Of a DNA stretch of 64,000 nucleotides, positions 19,513-28,378 are shown in pieces. This DNA comes from Nonlabens dokdonensis DSW-6 (GTDB lineage Bacteria > Bacteroidota > Bacteroidia > Flavobacteriales > Flavobacteriaceae). The translations under genes were made by a program, and so were the position numbers. Location: positions 2,605,501-2,669,500 of the forward strand of contig NC_020156.1 in assembly GCF_000332115.1 (NCBI RefSeq), given 5' to 3'. The notes beneath the pieces were generated by a model that ran no database searches, had not been told where the DNA came from, and saw nothing but the letters and a program-made list of their open reading frames with translations. Position 1 is the first letter of the stretch. Each line of letters opens with the position of its first letter.

Positions 19513-21159
19513 ATGAGTAAGCTATTTAACAATTTTGTGGGTAATCTAAAGAACGATCTTTTATCTGGTCTCACTGTTGCGTTAGCATTAGTTCCAGAAG
19601 CAGTGGCTTTTGCATTTGTCGCAGGTATTGACCCTATGGTTGGTCTTTACGGTGCCTTCATGATGGGGCTTATTACATCATTATTCGGCGGTAGACCTGG
19701 AATGATATCTGGTGCTACTGGAGCAATGGCTGTAGTAATGGTTCATATGATTGCGGTAGGAAACGAAGTAGGAAATGAGCTTGCCCAGCCTATCGAAAAT
19801 CTAGGGCTACAATGGCTATTCATAACGCTTTTAATCGTAGGAGCCATACAGATCTCGGCAGGATTATTCAAGTTAGGTAAGTTTGTAAGGTTGATTCCTC
19901 ATCCAGTAATGATGGGGTTTGTAAATGGTCTTGCGATCGTTATATTTTTAGCTCAATTAGGATTATTTCCACAAATTAGTGAGATGGGAATGTTTGAACA
20001 AAACACCACCTTTTGGGATGATTTGTTTGCAAATACTGCTTTTTGGACGATGTCAGCATTTGTGTTACTTACCATGGCGATTATGTTTTTCTTACCTAAG
20101 TTGACTAAGGCTATCCCATCAGCTCTTGTAGCTATTGTTGTAGTTGCTGCTATAACTATTTCTTTGGGAATCGATGTGGATACGGTAGGGAGTTTTCTTA
20201 AGTCTAAAGGAGGCGCAGATGCAACTTTAGAAGGAAGTTTACCGACGTTTCAATATCAAATCTTTAGTCTGATAGAGACTATTAAAGGAAACTGGATGCT
20301 CATATTAGGAAGTGCAGTAACACTCGCAGCTGTAGGCTTGATCGAGTCTTTGATGACCTTAAATCTTGTTGATGATCTTACTGAAACTCGTGGAAGTGGT
20401 AATCGTGAATGTGTTGCTCAAGGAGCCGGGAATATGATCAATGGCCTCTTTGGAGGAATGGGTGGATGTGCCATGATCGGTCAGTCTATAATTAATGTAA
20501 ATTCTGGTGGTCGTGGTCGACTTTCTGGAGTTGTCGCGTCTGTTGCATTGTTGCTATTCATACTTTTTGGAGCTCCTGTAATTGAGCAAATACCTATTGC
20601 GGCTCTCGTAGGAGTAATGTTCATGGTAGTTATTGGAACATTTGCTTGGAGCAGTTTTAGAATTATCAATAAAGTACCTGTTTCTGATATCATCGTTTTA
20701 ATAAGTGTGAGTGCCATAACAGTGATTGCAGATCTTGCTATAGCCGTTGTTACCGGTGTTATAATGAGCGCACTAATCTTTGCGTGGAACAGTGCAAAAC
20801 GCATTAGAGCTCGCAAAAGCTTTAAAGAAGATGGTACTAAAGTTTATGAAATTTGGGGACCGTTATTTTTTGGTTCGGTAACAGACTTTAATAATAAATT
20901 TGATCCTAAAAGTGATCCCGATATGATAGAAATAGATTTTATTGAGTCGAGAGTACAAGATCATTCTGGGATTGAAGCATTGAGAGGCGTCGCAAATAAA
21001 TATTTGGATTTAGGAAAAAAGATTAAGCTTACTCATTTAAGTCCAGAATGTAAAGAATTATTGATGCGCAATAATCCAGAATTTGATACCATTATAGAGA
21101 GTAGTATAGAAGATCCACGTTATCATATTGCTACAGATTTAATGGATGCAGAGGTATAG
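19513..21159 (+). CDS. SulP-family anion transporter with STAS domain
   Basis: A 548-residue inner-membrane transporter of the SulP (SLC26) family, moving sulfate, bicarbonate or another anion, probably with Na+ or H+. The N-terminus DLLSGLTVALALVPEAVAFAFVAGIDPMVGLYGAF is the family signature. About 10-14 membrane helices follow to residue 430, then a C-terminal STAS domain (YEIWGPLFFGSVTDFNNKF, IEIDFIESRVQDHSGIEAL). The marine family of this type is often annotated as a sulfate or bicarbonate transporter; the substrate is not readable here. The start is set by the promoter element upstream. The 16-bp palindrome lies 45 bases after the stop. Confidence 0.92.
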   Translation: MSKLFNNFVGNLKNDLLSGLTVALALVPEAVAFAFVAGIDPMVGLYGAFMMGLITSLFGGRPGMISGATGAMAVVMVHMIAVGNEVGNELAQPIENLGLQWLFITLLIVGAIQISAGLFKLGKFVRLIPHPVMMGFVNGLAIVIFLAQLGLFPQISEMGMFEQNTTFWDDLFANTAFWTMSAFVLLTMAIMFFLPKLTKAIPSALVAIVVVAAITISLGIDVDTVGSFLKSKGGADATLEGSLPTFQYQIFSLIETIKGNWMLILGSAVTLAAVGLIESLMTLNLVDDLTETRGSGNRECVAQGAGNMINGLFGGMGGCAMIGQSIINVNSGGRGRLSGVVASVALLLFILFGAPVIEQIPIAALVGVMFMVVIGTFAWSSFRIINKVPVSDIIVLISVSAITVIADLAIAVVTGVIMSALIFAWNSAKRIRARKSFKEDGTKVYEIWGPLFFGSVTDFNNKFDPKSDPDMIEIDFIESRVQDHSGIEALRGVANKYLDLGKKIKLTHLSPECKELLMRNNPEFDTIIESSIEDPRYHIATDLMDAEV

Positions 21160-21204
21160 TTTTAACACCATTCACTTTCAATTCTAAAAGGACTTTTTTG
21201 TTTC

Positions 21205-21220
21205 CGCTTTCGCGAAAGCG
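21205..21220. repeat. Iterated 16-bp palindrome, copy 5
   Basis: Perfect CGCTTTCGCGAAAGCG between sulP and the carboxylase gene, flanked by TTTC and GAAC. Confidence 0.95.
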
Positions 21221-21254
21221 GAACAATTCACATTTCTCTAACATCAAAAATCCC

Positions 21255-21262
21255 TATTTTTG
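21255..21262 (+). promoter_or_regulatory. Candidate -7 element for the acyl-CoA carboxylase gene
   Basis: TATTTTTG (TAnnTTTG) ends 17 bases before the ATG at 21280. Confidence 0.5.
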
Positions 21263-21279
21263 AGCAAACAACTCAATCG

Positions 21280-22908
21280 ATGGATTTAGACTTCAATAAA
21301 AACGAAGATCACAATAAAATGCTGCTTTCTGACCTTAAAAGAAAGCTGGCCAAAGTTTCTTTAGGCGGTGGTAAAAAACGTATAGAAAAGCATCATGCAA
21401 AAGGTAAGTTAACCGCTCGAGAGCGTATTGATTATTTACTAGATAATGCTGAAGATGCCATAGAGATAGGCGCATTTGCTGGTGAAGGAATGTATGAAGA
21501 ACATGGCGGCTGTCCTAGCGGTGGTGTAGTTGTTAAAATAGGATACGTTCAAGGAAGACAGGTGATAGTAGTGGCAAATGATGCCACTGTAAAAGCTGGA
21601 GCATGGTTTCCTATCACGGGAAAGAAAAATTTGCGTGCACAAGAAATCTCTATAGAGAATAGATTGCCTATTATTTACCTTGTAGATAGTGCAGGAGTTT
21701 ACCTTCCTATGCAAGACGAGATTTTCCCAGACAAAGAACATTTCGGTCGCATATTTAGAAATAACGCAGTAATGAGCAGTATGGGAATTACTCAAATTGC
21801 AGCTGTAATGGGAAGTTGTGTTGCTGGAGGTGCTTATTTACCTATTATGAGCGATGAAGCTCTTATAGTGGATAAAACAGGAAGTATTTTTCTTGCTGGT
21901 TCTTACTTAGTAAAAGCAGCAATAGGAGAAAGTATAGATAATGAGACTTTAGGTGGCGCTACAACACATTGCGAGATAAGCGGTGTGACAGATTATAAAG
22001 CCAAAGATGATAAAGATGCTCTTGATAAAATCAAAAAAATATTTGATAAAATAGGAGATAGCGATAAAGCAGGTTTTAATAGAGTAGAGGCAAAAAAGCC
22101 AGCACTTGATCCTGATGAACTTTTTGGAGCGCTTCCTAGAGAGCGCAATGCACAATATGATATGATGGAATTGATCAATCGTATGGTGGACGAAGATACC
22201 TTTGAAGCATATAAAGATGGTTATGGTCAGACGATAATCACTGGATATGCACGCATGGACGGTTGGGCTGTCGGTATTGTAGCAAATCAACGTAAGATCG
22301 TGAAGACTAAAAAAGGTGAAATGCAATTTGGCGGAGTGATTTATAGCGATAGTGCCGATAAAGCAACTCGATTTATAGCCAACTGTAACCAGAAGAAGAT
22401 TCCGCTGGTATTTTTACAAGATGTAACTGGTTTTATGGTAGGATCTAAGTCAGAACATGGAGGTATTATTAAGGATGGAGCAAAAATGGTAAACGCGGTT
22501 TCTAACTCTGTGGTTCCTAAATTTACAGTGGTCATAGGAAATAGCTATGGCGCAGGAAATTATGCGATGTGCGGTAAAGCTTATGATCCACGATTAATTT
22601 TTGCTTGGCCTAGTGCAGAGCTTGCTGTAATGAGTGGGAATAGTGCTGCAAAAGTATTAATGCAAATAGAAAAAGCGAGTCTGGAAAAGTCTGGAAAGAA
22701 ACTGACTGAAGAAGAAGAAAAAGAATTGTTTGCCAAAACGAAAGATCGTTATGATGAACAAGTTTCTCCTTACTACGCAGCATCAAGAATCTGGACTGAT
22801 GCCATTATTGATCCACGAGATACCAGAAAATGGATTTCTATGGGAATAGAAGCTGCAAATCATGCTCCTATTACAAAAGATTTTAACCTAGGTGTGATAC
22901 AGACTTAA
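21280..22908 (+). CDS. Acyl-CoA carboxylase, carboxyltransferase (beta) subunit
   Basis: A 542-residue carboxyltransferase of biotin-dependent acyl-CoA carboxylases. Features are KLTARERIDYLLD near residue 46, the first acyl-CoA/oxyanion region around GSCVAGGAYLPIMSDEA, and the second around NSYGAGNYAMCGKAYDPRLIFAWPSAELAVM. The style (GGAYLPIMSDE and a long MEIEKASLEKSGKK-like insert) is closest to methylcrotonyl-CoA carboxylase beta subunits used in leucine breakdown, but propionyl-CoA carboxylase cannot be excluded. No biotin-carboxylase subunit gene is adjacent, so the alpha subunit must be elsewhere. A terminator follows at 22974. Confidence 0.9.
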   Translation: MDLDFNKNEDHNKMLLSDLKRKLAKVSLGGGKKRIEKHHAKGKLTARERIDYLLDNAEDAIEIGAFAGEGMYEEHGGCPSGGVVVKIGYVQGRQVIVVANDATVKAGAWFPITGKKNLRAQEISIENRLPIIYLVDSAGVYLPMQDEIFPDKEHFGRIFRNNAVMSSMGITQIAAVMGSCVAGGAYLPIMSDEALIVDKTGSIFLAGSYLVKAAIGESIDNETLGGATTHCEISGVTDYKAKDDKDALDKIKKIFDKIGDSDKAGFNRVEAKKPALDPDELFGALPRERNAQYDMMELINRMVDEDTFEAYKDGYGQTIITGYARMDGWAVGIVANQRKIVKTKKGEMQFGGVIYSDSADKATRFIANCNQKKIPLVFLQDVTGFMVGSKSEHGGIIKDGAKMVNAVSNSVVPKFTVVIGNSYGAGNYAMCGKAYDPRLIFAWPSAELAVMSGNSAAKVLMQIEKASLEKSGKKLTEEEEKELFAKTKDRYDEQVSPYYAASRIWTDAIIDPRDTRKWISMGIEAANHAPITKDFNLGVIQT

Positions 22909-22973
22909 AAAAATAAAAACAAAACTAAAGTTAAAATCAAGTTTTGAACTCGAACTTGAAATATGAAATTTTG

Positions 22974-23008
22974 AATCCCTGACCGCTAGCGATTAGGGAT
23001 TTTGTTTT
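22974..23008 (+). terminator. Probable terminator after the carboxylase gene
   Basis: AATCCCT (22974-22980) pairs with AGGGATT (22995-23001), followed by TTGTTTT. The loop contains the palindrome CGCTAGCG. Confidence 0.65.
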
Positions 23009-23017
23009 AATGTGTCA

Positions 23018-23035
23018 TGCCGCTGCATAGCGGCA
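23018..23035. repeat. TGCCGCT-GCAT-AGCGGCA palindrome
   Basis: Perfect 7-bp arms around GCAT. This is a different palindrome from the iterated 16-mer. A loosely similar one, TTCCGCT-CTGC-AGCGGAA, occurs near 43995. Confidence 0.6.
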
Positions 23036-23096
23036 CCGGCTTGAATTAAAGTGAATGATTTTAATGATCATACATCACCATATTTTGATACAACAA

Positions 23097-23131
23097 AAAC
23101 CTCTTAATTTCATTACAGAAAAAAGAGGCTT
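23097..23131 (-). terminator. Terminator after the leftward FG-GAP-like T9SS gene
   Basis: On the minus strand CCTCTT and AAGAGG form a stem around a long loop, followed by TTTTTG. It lies 22 bases past the stop at 23153. Confidence 0.55.
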
Positions 23132-23152
23132 CTTCATTAAATAAAAGAAAGT

Positions 23153-24619
23153 CTAATTTTTAATCACTTTTCTAGTAAGCACATCTCCATCTATGGAAGT
23201 CAGCTTGATGAGGTAGATTCCTTGGCTAAATCTTTCTAAGTTGATTTTATCTACATGATATTTTGAACTAAACAACCTTTTTCCTGATAGGTCAAAAAAT
23301 TCCATGCTTTGCAATTCTTCTTGGGACTCAATAAATAGATTAGAATGTGTTGGATTAGGATATAATTTGATGTTTTCAAATAACAAACTACTATTGGACA
23401 ATATGGATGTAATATCATAATTTTCGACAAAAGGGTTTCTAAATTCACGACCAATACTAATATTTCTTCCATTTGATGAAATATCGATTCCACTTCCAAA
23501 AAACAAATTGGATTGAATTATGCTTGGGTCCATTTTTACCAATTCCGTCCATGAGTTATTTTGGAATTGAAAAATCTTTACATAGCCTACCTGAGTAAAA
23601 CCATTTGTGTCAGCAACGTCAGCTGAAACTACTACAATTTGCCCATCTCCAGATATCGCTACTTGCTGTCCAAATCGATCACCATCGTTGTCTCCTTCGA
23701 TAGTTTGACCTTTTTGGATATATTGTTGGTTAGTGGCAGCCCATTGGTAAACCTTTGCATGTCCATGTTTTAGGTTTGTAACACTGTGATTAGCCGACCT
23801 TGCAGCTATTATTATTGTACTACCATCACTTGAAAGATCTAAGTCGTCACCAAAATAGTATATGAAACTTTCTCCAACTAAATCATTTCCTCTTTGATCC
23901 CATGTATTTGCCAAGTTATTCCATGAAAATATTTTCACACTACCAACATTTGATTGATCAAGATAAGCACCGATGGCAATCGTGTTACCATCATCTGAGA
24001 ATGACATGGCATCTCCAAAACGATCACCAGATTGGTTTCCTTGTAATAATTGACCTACTTGATTCCAGTCGTTCATAACATTATCCCATTCAAATATTCT
24101 TACTGATCCCGTACTTACTGGAAAATTATTAGATGCTGCAACCGCTATCCTATTTCCATCTCCAGAGATAGCAGTATCGGCTAGATTATTGGCATTATTT
24201 CCTATAAATGAAGAACCTTTTTGCGTCCAGTTATTCATTACTGCATCCCATTCAAAAACCTCTGTTCTTCCAGAGTTTTCCGATCCTATTATTATAACCA
24301 TTCCATCACCAGAAAACCCAATACTACTGCCAAATGCACCACCATTTACTTGGCCCAAGATATCGTTACCCCTTTTGATCCAAGATGATGATGTCTGGTC
24401 AAAATCATAAATGCGCACCAAGCCAGTAAAATTATTTATTCCTGGTCCTGAAATTGCAACAGAAAGACCATCATCACTTAACTCTATTTGCCTTCCAAAT
24501 TGATTTACAGAATTTTCCATACTTGAAATAGTATTACCTAGTTGTACTTGTGCTTGCAAAACAATTACGTTAAACAAGAGTATAGCAGCGCTAGTCCATG
24601 TGAGAATAGTTGTTTTCAT
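23153..24619 (-). CDS. Secreted FG-GAP-like repeat protein with T9SS signal
   Basis: A 488-residue exported protein. A signal peptide (MKTTILTWTSAAILLFNVIVLQAQ) precedes about seven repeats of roughly 50 residues, with the pattern GDRFG..MSFSDDGNTIAIGA..G.VKIFSWNN, as in integrin-alpha-like FG-GAP beta-propellers. The C-terminal 75 residues are a T9SS type A sorting domain (NIKLYPNPTHSNLFIESQEEL to VLTRKVIKN). It is probably a cell-surface or secreted adhesion-type protein; the ligand is unknown. It is monocistronic, with its own terminator. Unlike the similar T9SS gene at 2911-4489, it is intact. Confidence 0.85.
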   Translation of the reverse strand: MKTTILTWTSAAILLFNVIVLQAQVQLGNTISSMENSVNQFGRQIELSDDGLSVAISGPGINNFTGLVRIYDFDQTSSSWIKRGNDILGQVNGGAFGSSIGFSGDGMVIIIGSENSGRTEVFEWDAVMNNWTQKGSSFIGNNANNLADTAISGDGNRIAVAASNNFPVSTGSVRIFEWDNVMNDWNQVGQLLQGNQSGDRFGDAMSFSDDGNTIAIGAYLDQSNVGSVKIFSWNNLANTWDQRGNDLVGESFIYYFGDDLDLSSDGSTIIIAARSANHSVTNLKHGHAKVYQWAATNQQYIQKGQTIEGDNDGDRFGQQVAISGDGQIVVVSADVADTNGFTQVGYVKIFQFQNNSWTELVKMDPSIIQSNLFFGSGIDISSNGRNISIGREFRNPFVENYDITSILSNSSLLFENIKLYPNPTHSNLFIESQEELQSMEFFDLSGKRLFSSKYHVDKINLERFSQGIYLIKLTSIDGDVLTRKVIKN

Positions 24620-24712
24620 GATAGTTGAGATTTGAGTTACAAATTAATATTGAAAAGTATGGGAATGTTATCGGCGAAAACATACCCTTTAATGTGGATG
24701 TTTTGAAACAGA

Positions 24713-25513
24713 CTATTTACCAGATTTAGAATCGCTTTGAGAAGCATTTCCTGTGAACGCAATATTCAAACCTATTCCTACCCAAGGCTTTCTGTCATAA
24801 ATCCACTTTGCTTTATTATCAGCCGTTGATATATGATCCCAACCTACATAAGTTCCTAGATTTACATTTTTTGCTATTCCCACTAAAATTCCAATAGTAG
24901 GTGTAATTGCGGCTGGTGACAATGCTTCAACAGTTTCGAAATCACCTATTGATCCTAAATTACTATTTTCGGGATTAAGATTAACTTTTGTTATACTTAT
25001 TCCTCCTGAAATATCAATGTAACTGTATTGGTTATATCTGCTTAAACTAAATCTAGCAACTAGACTGGCTCCTAGGGATAAATTTGAGTCAAACTCAAAT
25101 ACTCCATCAGAATTTCTTAATCTTATAGGTACAGAATATGTTCCAAATTTAAAACCTCTAAACTTATTATAATAGGTGGATGTCAGATTTTTGAAACGTT
25201 CATTTTTTATTTTAAATATCCTAGTGTTACCGCTCGAATCTTCATTATAGGTAGCATGCATATCTGAGGTAGCTGTATAATTCCAATATGAGAAATAAGT
25301 ATAATCTTCATCTTTATGTAAGACAGTTATTCTTGATTTTTTGATTATTTCAAAATTAGATGGCATAGTTCCATTAAGGATTTTAACTTTTTTAGGTATT
25401 AATTGTTTATCCAAGTTTCTTGTGAAATAGAAATTGTTACCTGCTTTAATTTCTTGTGCACTTATTAGCAATCCATTAAATAATAAAAGAAATAGAATAA
25501 TTTTAGTTTTCAT
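24713..25513 (-). CDS. Exported protein of unknown function, probable outer-membrane beta-barrel
   Basis: A 266-residue protein with signal peptide MKTKIILFLLLFNGLLISAQ. No family is recognised. The second half has alternating glycine/aromatic strands (SLGASLVARFSLSR, SYIDISGGISITKVNL, PTIGILVGIAKNVNLGTYVGWDHIS, PWVGIGLNIAFTG) that suggest a small beta-barrel. The ATG at 25513 is chosen because the signal peptide begins there. A TAAGTTTG -7 element is at 25543-25550. It is divergent from the regulatory operon starting at 25687. Confidence 0.65.
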   Translation of the reverse strand: MKTKIILFLLLFNGLLISAQEIKAGNNFYFTRNLDKQLIPKKVKILNGTMPSNFEIIKKSRITVLHKDEDYTYFSYWNYTATSDMHATYNEDSSGNTRIFKIKNERFKNLTSTYYNKFRGFKFGTYSVPIRLRNSDGVFEFDSNLSLGASLVARFSLSRYNQYSYIDISGGISITKVNLNPENSNLGSIGDFETVEALSPAAITPTIGILVGIAKNVNLGTYVGWDHISTADNKAKWIYDRKPWVGIGLNIAFTGNASQSDSKSGK

Positions 25514-25542
25514 AGCAATAAGTTTTAAACAATTGAACACCA

Positions 25543-25550
25543 CAAACTTA
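25543..25550 (-). promoter_or_regulatory. Candidate -7 element for the gene at 24713-25513
   Basis: TAAGTTTG on the minus strand (TAnnTTTG), 29 bases before the ATG at 25513. Confidence 0.45.
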
Positions 25551-25599
25551 AAACCACATCACGAACCTATTTCAAGGACTTATCCTAAAACAAAAAAGG

Positions 25600-25670
25600 A
25601 AAACCCTATCAAAAAATAGGAAAAACCCTAAAGGATTGTAAATAAGATGTTTTAGTTTTAGGGTCTAACT
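25600..25670 (+). promoter_or_regulatory. Leader with repeated CCTA/TAGG inverted repeats
   Basis: Upstream of the two-component operon are CCTAT...ATAGG (25605-25609 and 25616-25620) and ACCCTAAA...TTTAGGGT (25625-25632 and 25657-25664). The spacing could form RNA hairpins or hold binding sites for the LuxR-type regulator encoded downstream. The function is inferred from pattern only. Confidence 0.35.
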
Positions 25671-25686
25671 TTAAAACTTTTTTGAA

Positions 25687-26298
25687 ATGCCACATGTTTA
25701 TCATACTGAACCTGTTGTATTGGATGGTATCACAGTCAATTCTGTCGAGGTAACTTCTGATACTGGCAGTGAATCTTTGAAAACAGATATAGGACACCTA
25801 TCGGATCAACAACAAATTCAATTTTTAAATGAATGTAATTTGCACAATATGCATTTGCGAAATACTCGTAAAGGTCACTCCCTTATTACACATGAACATA
25901 ATTATTATGAAGTTGAAACAGTTTTGAAAGAAATATCTATCTCTGAGTTGGTAGATTCACGTCCTTTTTCTTACGGTACTTGGGTGAAATTTGATTTTAA
26001 TGGCAATACAATTAAATTCGATCCAGTGGAGTTCACTGGTAAAGAAAAATTTAATGTTCACGAACTTCTAGATGACAATATCTGCTATTATTCCATTCCA
26101 TTTTTGTTCGCCATTAAAAATTATTTTGGATCACAGTGTAGTTTAGAGTTTAAAGTGTTGCCTAATCATTCACTTTCATTTAAGGTTATTAATACCGAAA
26201 AGCAAGATGAGAGGTTAGGATTGATTTATAATTTCTCGTATGATCCGCCTAATGGAAACTTATTGCTTATAGGTAATGGTAATACTGTAGTGCAATAA
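25687..26298 (+). CDS. Unknown soluble protein, first gene of two-component operon
   Basis: A 203-residue protein with no signal peptide or membrane helix. I do not recognise a family. It starts with a histidine/acid-rich stretch (MPHVYHTEPVVLDGITVNSVEV). It is otherwise mixed alpha/beta with several aromatic strands near the C-terminus (LGLIYNFSYDPPNGNLLLIGNG). The stop shares one base with the next gene's ATG (TAATG), so it is coupled to a membrane protein and then to a kinase-regulator pair. It may be a cytoplasmic partner of the sensor, but nothing in the sequence proves this. Confidence 0.65.
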   Translation: MPHVYHTEPVVLDGITVNSVEVTSDTGSESLKTDIGHLSDQQQIQFLNECNLHNMHLRNTRKGHSLITHEHNYYEVETVLKEISISELVDSRPFSYGTWVKFDFNGNTIKFDPVEFTGKEKFNVHELLDDNICYYSIPFLFAIKNYFGSQCSLEFKVLPNHSLSFKVINTEKQDERLGLIYNFSYDPPNGNLLLIGNGNTVVQ

Positions 26299-26924
26299 TG
26301 ATTCAGAAAATCACCTTTACAACAATCCTTGTAGTAGCCACATTTATAGTGGCTACTATCTTTTTGCGTAGGGGCAAGCTATATTTATACTTATATGGGA
26401 TTATAGCATTAAATTTTTTATCTGAAATATTAGCTTTTATAGCTACCGTTACTCAGAAATTTTCATTCGTTTCTGTTTATAATTTGAATTTTATCTTTCA
26501 GCCTTTACTGTGGTTATTATTATTGGGGTATATTCTGAAGAGCCGCAAGAAAGCAAAGATTCTTGCTATTTCATTTTTAACTTTTGGCTTACTTAATATT
26601 TCATTTTATGAACAAATGGATTTAAATGAAAACACTCTTTTATTAGGTTCATTCTTGTATTTAGGTTTTTTTATATGGGGACATTTTAAATTAATTAAAG
26701 ATGAAGTTCTCAATTATTTTAACTCAAATCGATTTATATTAGTATCAGCTCCGATAATATTATTCTTTGGTATAAGTATATTATTTGCTTTTGGAGATAG
26801 TGGTCTTAGGTCAACACCTATGTTGGGAAAATCACTTTACTATTATATTCAGTTCATATCAAACTTCATTTTTTATTCCCTTCTCATCCTCTACATCATA
26901 AAATCCAGAAACGAAGAAAAATAA
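26298..26924 (+). CDS. Unknown polytopic membrane protein before the kinase gene
   Basis: A 208-residue integral membrane protein with about seven hydrophobic helices (for example ITFTTILVVATFIVATIFL, LYLYLYGIIALNFLSEILAF, FIFQPLLWLLLLGYIL, FILVSAPIILFFGISILFAF, YYIQFISNFIFYSLLILYII). No family is recognised. The kinase that follows has only one membrane helix and no sensory domain, so this protein is a candidate membrane sensor acting in trans. Translation is coupled to the preceding gene, and the kinase starts 10 bases after its stop. Confidence 0.7.
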   Translation: MIQKITFTTILVVATFIVATIFLRRGKLYLYLYGIIALNFLSEILAFIATVTQKFSFVSVYNLNFIFQPLLWLLLLGYILKSRKKAKILAISFLTFGLLNISFYEQMDLNENTLLLGSFLYLGFFIWGHFKLIKDEVLNYFNSNRFILVSAPIILFFGISILFAFGDSGLRSTPMLGKSLYYYIQFISNFIFYSLLILYIIKSRNEEK

Positions 26925-26934
26925 CAACTAACCC

Positions 26935-27693
26935 ATGACTAACATAGCCATAGGAATTATCATCACTTTCCTCTTCGTCTGTATGGCGATACTTTTTTGT
27001 GCGATCCTTATAAAAGTTTATGTTGCCAAAATCAAAAAGTACAACCAGCTCCTTTTTGAAAAACAACTCGAGCAACAAAAAGCGGTAAGTCGCGCGGTAC
27101 TAGAAACTCAGGAAGAAACATTAAATAACATAGCACTAGACCTTCATGACGACGCTGGACAACGACTTACGTACTTGAATTTACAATTAGAGCAATTAAA
27201 ACTGAAGCAACCAGAAATGAATTCAACTATTGCGCCTATATCTAAAACAGTTAATGATCTTGCTATTAATTTAAGAGATTTGAGCCATTCCGTGACGTCT
27301 AACTCTTTGGTGAATTCCAGTCTATTCAGCGTTTTTGAAAAAGAATTGCTTAGAATTAATAAACTAGGAGTAGTAACTTGTCATCTAGAAATCATAGAAA
27401 AGAAAGCTTTTTCTTTTACTCTGGAAGAAAAAATCATTCATTATCGTATTTTTCAAGAAGTAATCAATAATATGCTCAAACACTCTAGAGCAACTACTTT
27501 TACTATCAATGTGATCCAGCCTGATCGACCTATTTTCAAATACTTAGATAATGGCCAAGGTTTTAATAGCTCTCAAGAAATGAATTCTAATGGATTACAC
27601 AATCTTCAATTACGTTGTGAATTGATTGATTATAATTGTGATATTTCGTCGGTCATTAATGAAGGATCGACTATCCAAATTTCTAAGAAATAA
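26935..27693 (+). CDS. Sensor histidine kinase, LytS/NarX (HPK7) type
   Basis: A 252-residue histidine kinase. One N-terminal membrane helix (about residues 4-29) is followed by a short coiled coil. The dimerisation box is LDLHDDAGQRLTYLNLQLEQL, with phospho-acceptor H71 in the HDxxGQ context typical of the HPK7 family. The catalytic domain has FQEVINNMLKHSRA (N box) and YLDNGQGFN (G1 box). No periplasmic or PAS sensor domain is present. It should phosphorylate the regulator encoded 16 bases downstream; the signal presumably enters through neighbours. Confidence 0.9.
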   Translation: MTNIAIGIIITFLFVCMAILFCAILIKVYVAKIKKYNQLLFEKQLEQQKAVSRAVLETQEETLNNIALDLHDDAGQRLTYLNLQLEQLKLKQPEMNSTIAPISKTVNDLAINLRDLSHSVTSNSLVNSSLFSVFEKELLRINKLGVVTCHLEIIEKKAFSFTLEEKIIHYRIFQEVINNMLKHSRATTFTINVIQPDRPIFKYLDNGQGFNSSQEMNSNGLHNLQLRCELIDYNCDISSVINEGSTIQISKK

Positions 27694-27709
27694 AAGGTAA
27701 ATTTCACTC

Positions 27710-28375
27710 ATGGGAAAGAAGATCAGTTTAGGAATTATTGATGACCATGATATTGTACGCAAAGGAATCAAAGAATTGTTGCATAATATGGGTGATTTTG
27801 AAGTAATAGAAGAACATGCAAATGGAGTTGCTTTTTTAAATAATATGCCAGAAAAATCTAAACTTCCTGATCTATATCTATTGGATTATTCTATGCCCAT
27901 GATGAATGGTATTGAAGTATTAAAAGAAGTGAAAAAAATAGCGCCAGATGCTAAATTTTTATTACTCACTCAGCACCTTGATGATCCTTTAAAAGTTAAT
28001 GCTTATGATAACGGTGCAAGAGGTTTTTTAAATAAAACTTGTACCGCTCAACAATTGGATTCTTCCATAAAAAATGTAGTACGTACCGGTTATGATAATT
28101 TTGATGAGATTTTAAAACTGTTACGCAACAAAAATTCTCTCAAAGAATTAAATGATAAACAACAATACGATCTTACAGATCGCGAGTTGCAGTTATTAGA
28201 ACTCGTTTGTCATGAAAATGAATACACGTATCAACAAATTGCAGATCAGATGAACCTTTCTATAAAATCGGTAGACGCTTGTAGAGCACAACTATTTCAA
28301 AAAATAGGAGTGAAGTCTAAAGTGGGATTGGTACTTTATTCTTTTCATCATAAACTTACCCAACCTTTTAATTAA
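27710..28375 (+). CDS. NarL/FixJ-family response regulator
   Basis: A 221-residue transcription factor. The receiver domain occupies residues 5-125, with the acidic pocket DDHD (11-14), phospho-acceptor D59 in LLDYSMPMMNG, and a lysine in GFLNKTCTAQ. The C-terminal LuxR-type helix-turn-helix (LTDRELQLLELVCHENEYTYQQIADQMNLSIKSVDACRAQLFQKIGVKS) binds DNA. It is the cognate partner of the adjacent kinase. It may act at the repeated CCTA/TAGG motifs ahead of the operon. A hydrolase gene follows after 3 bases. Confidence 0.92.
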   Translation: MGKKISLGIIDDHDIVRKGIKELLHNMGDFEVIEEHANGVAFLNNMPEKSKLPDLYLLDYSMPMMNGIEVLKEVKKIAPDAKFLLLTQHLDDPLKVNAYDNGARGFLNKTCTAQQLDSSIKNVVRTGYDNFDEILKLLRNKNSLKELNDKQQYDLTDRELQLLELVCHENEYTYQQIADQMNLSIKSVDACRAQLFQKIGVKSKVGLVLYSFHHKLTQPFN

Positions 28376-28378
28376 AAT

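Noticed and set aside
20481..20816. Minus-strand frame inside the SulP gene
   Set aside because: Antisense to a strong membrane-protein gene; its T/I-rich composition is the mirror of the transmembrane codons.
21439..22535. Several minus-strand frames inside the acyl-CoA carboxylase gene
   Set aside because: They are antisense to a well-supported gene, with cysteine- and histidine-rich nonsense composition.
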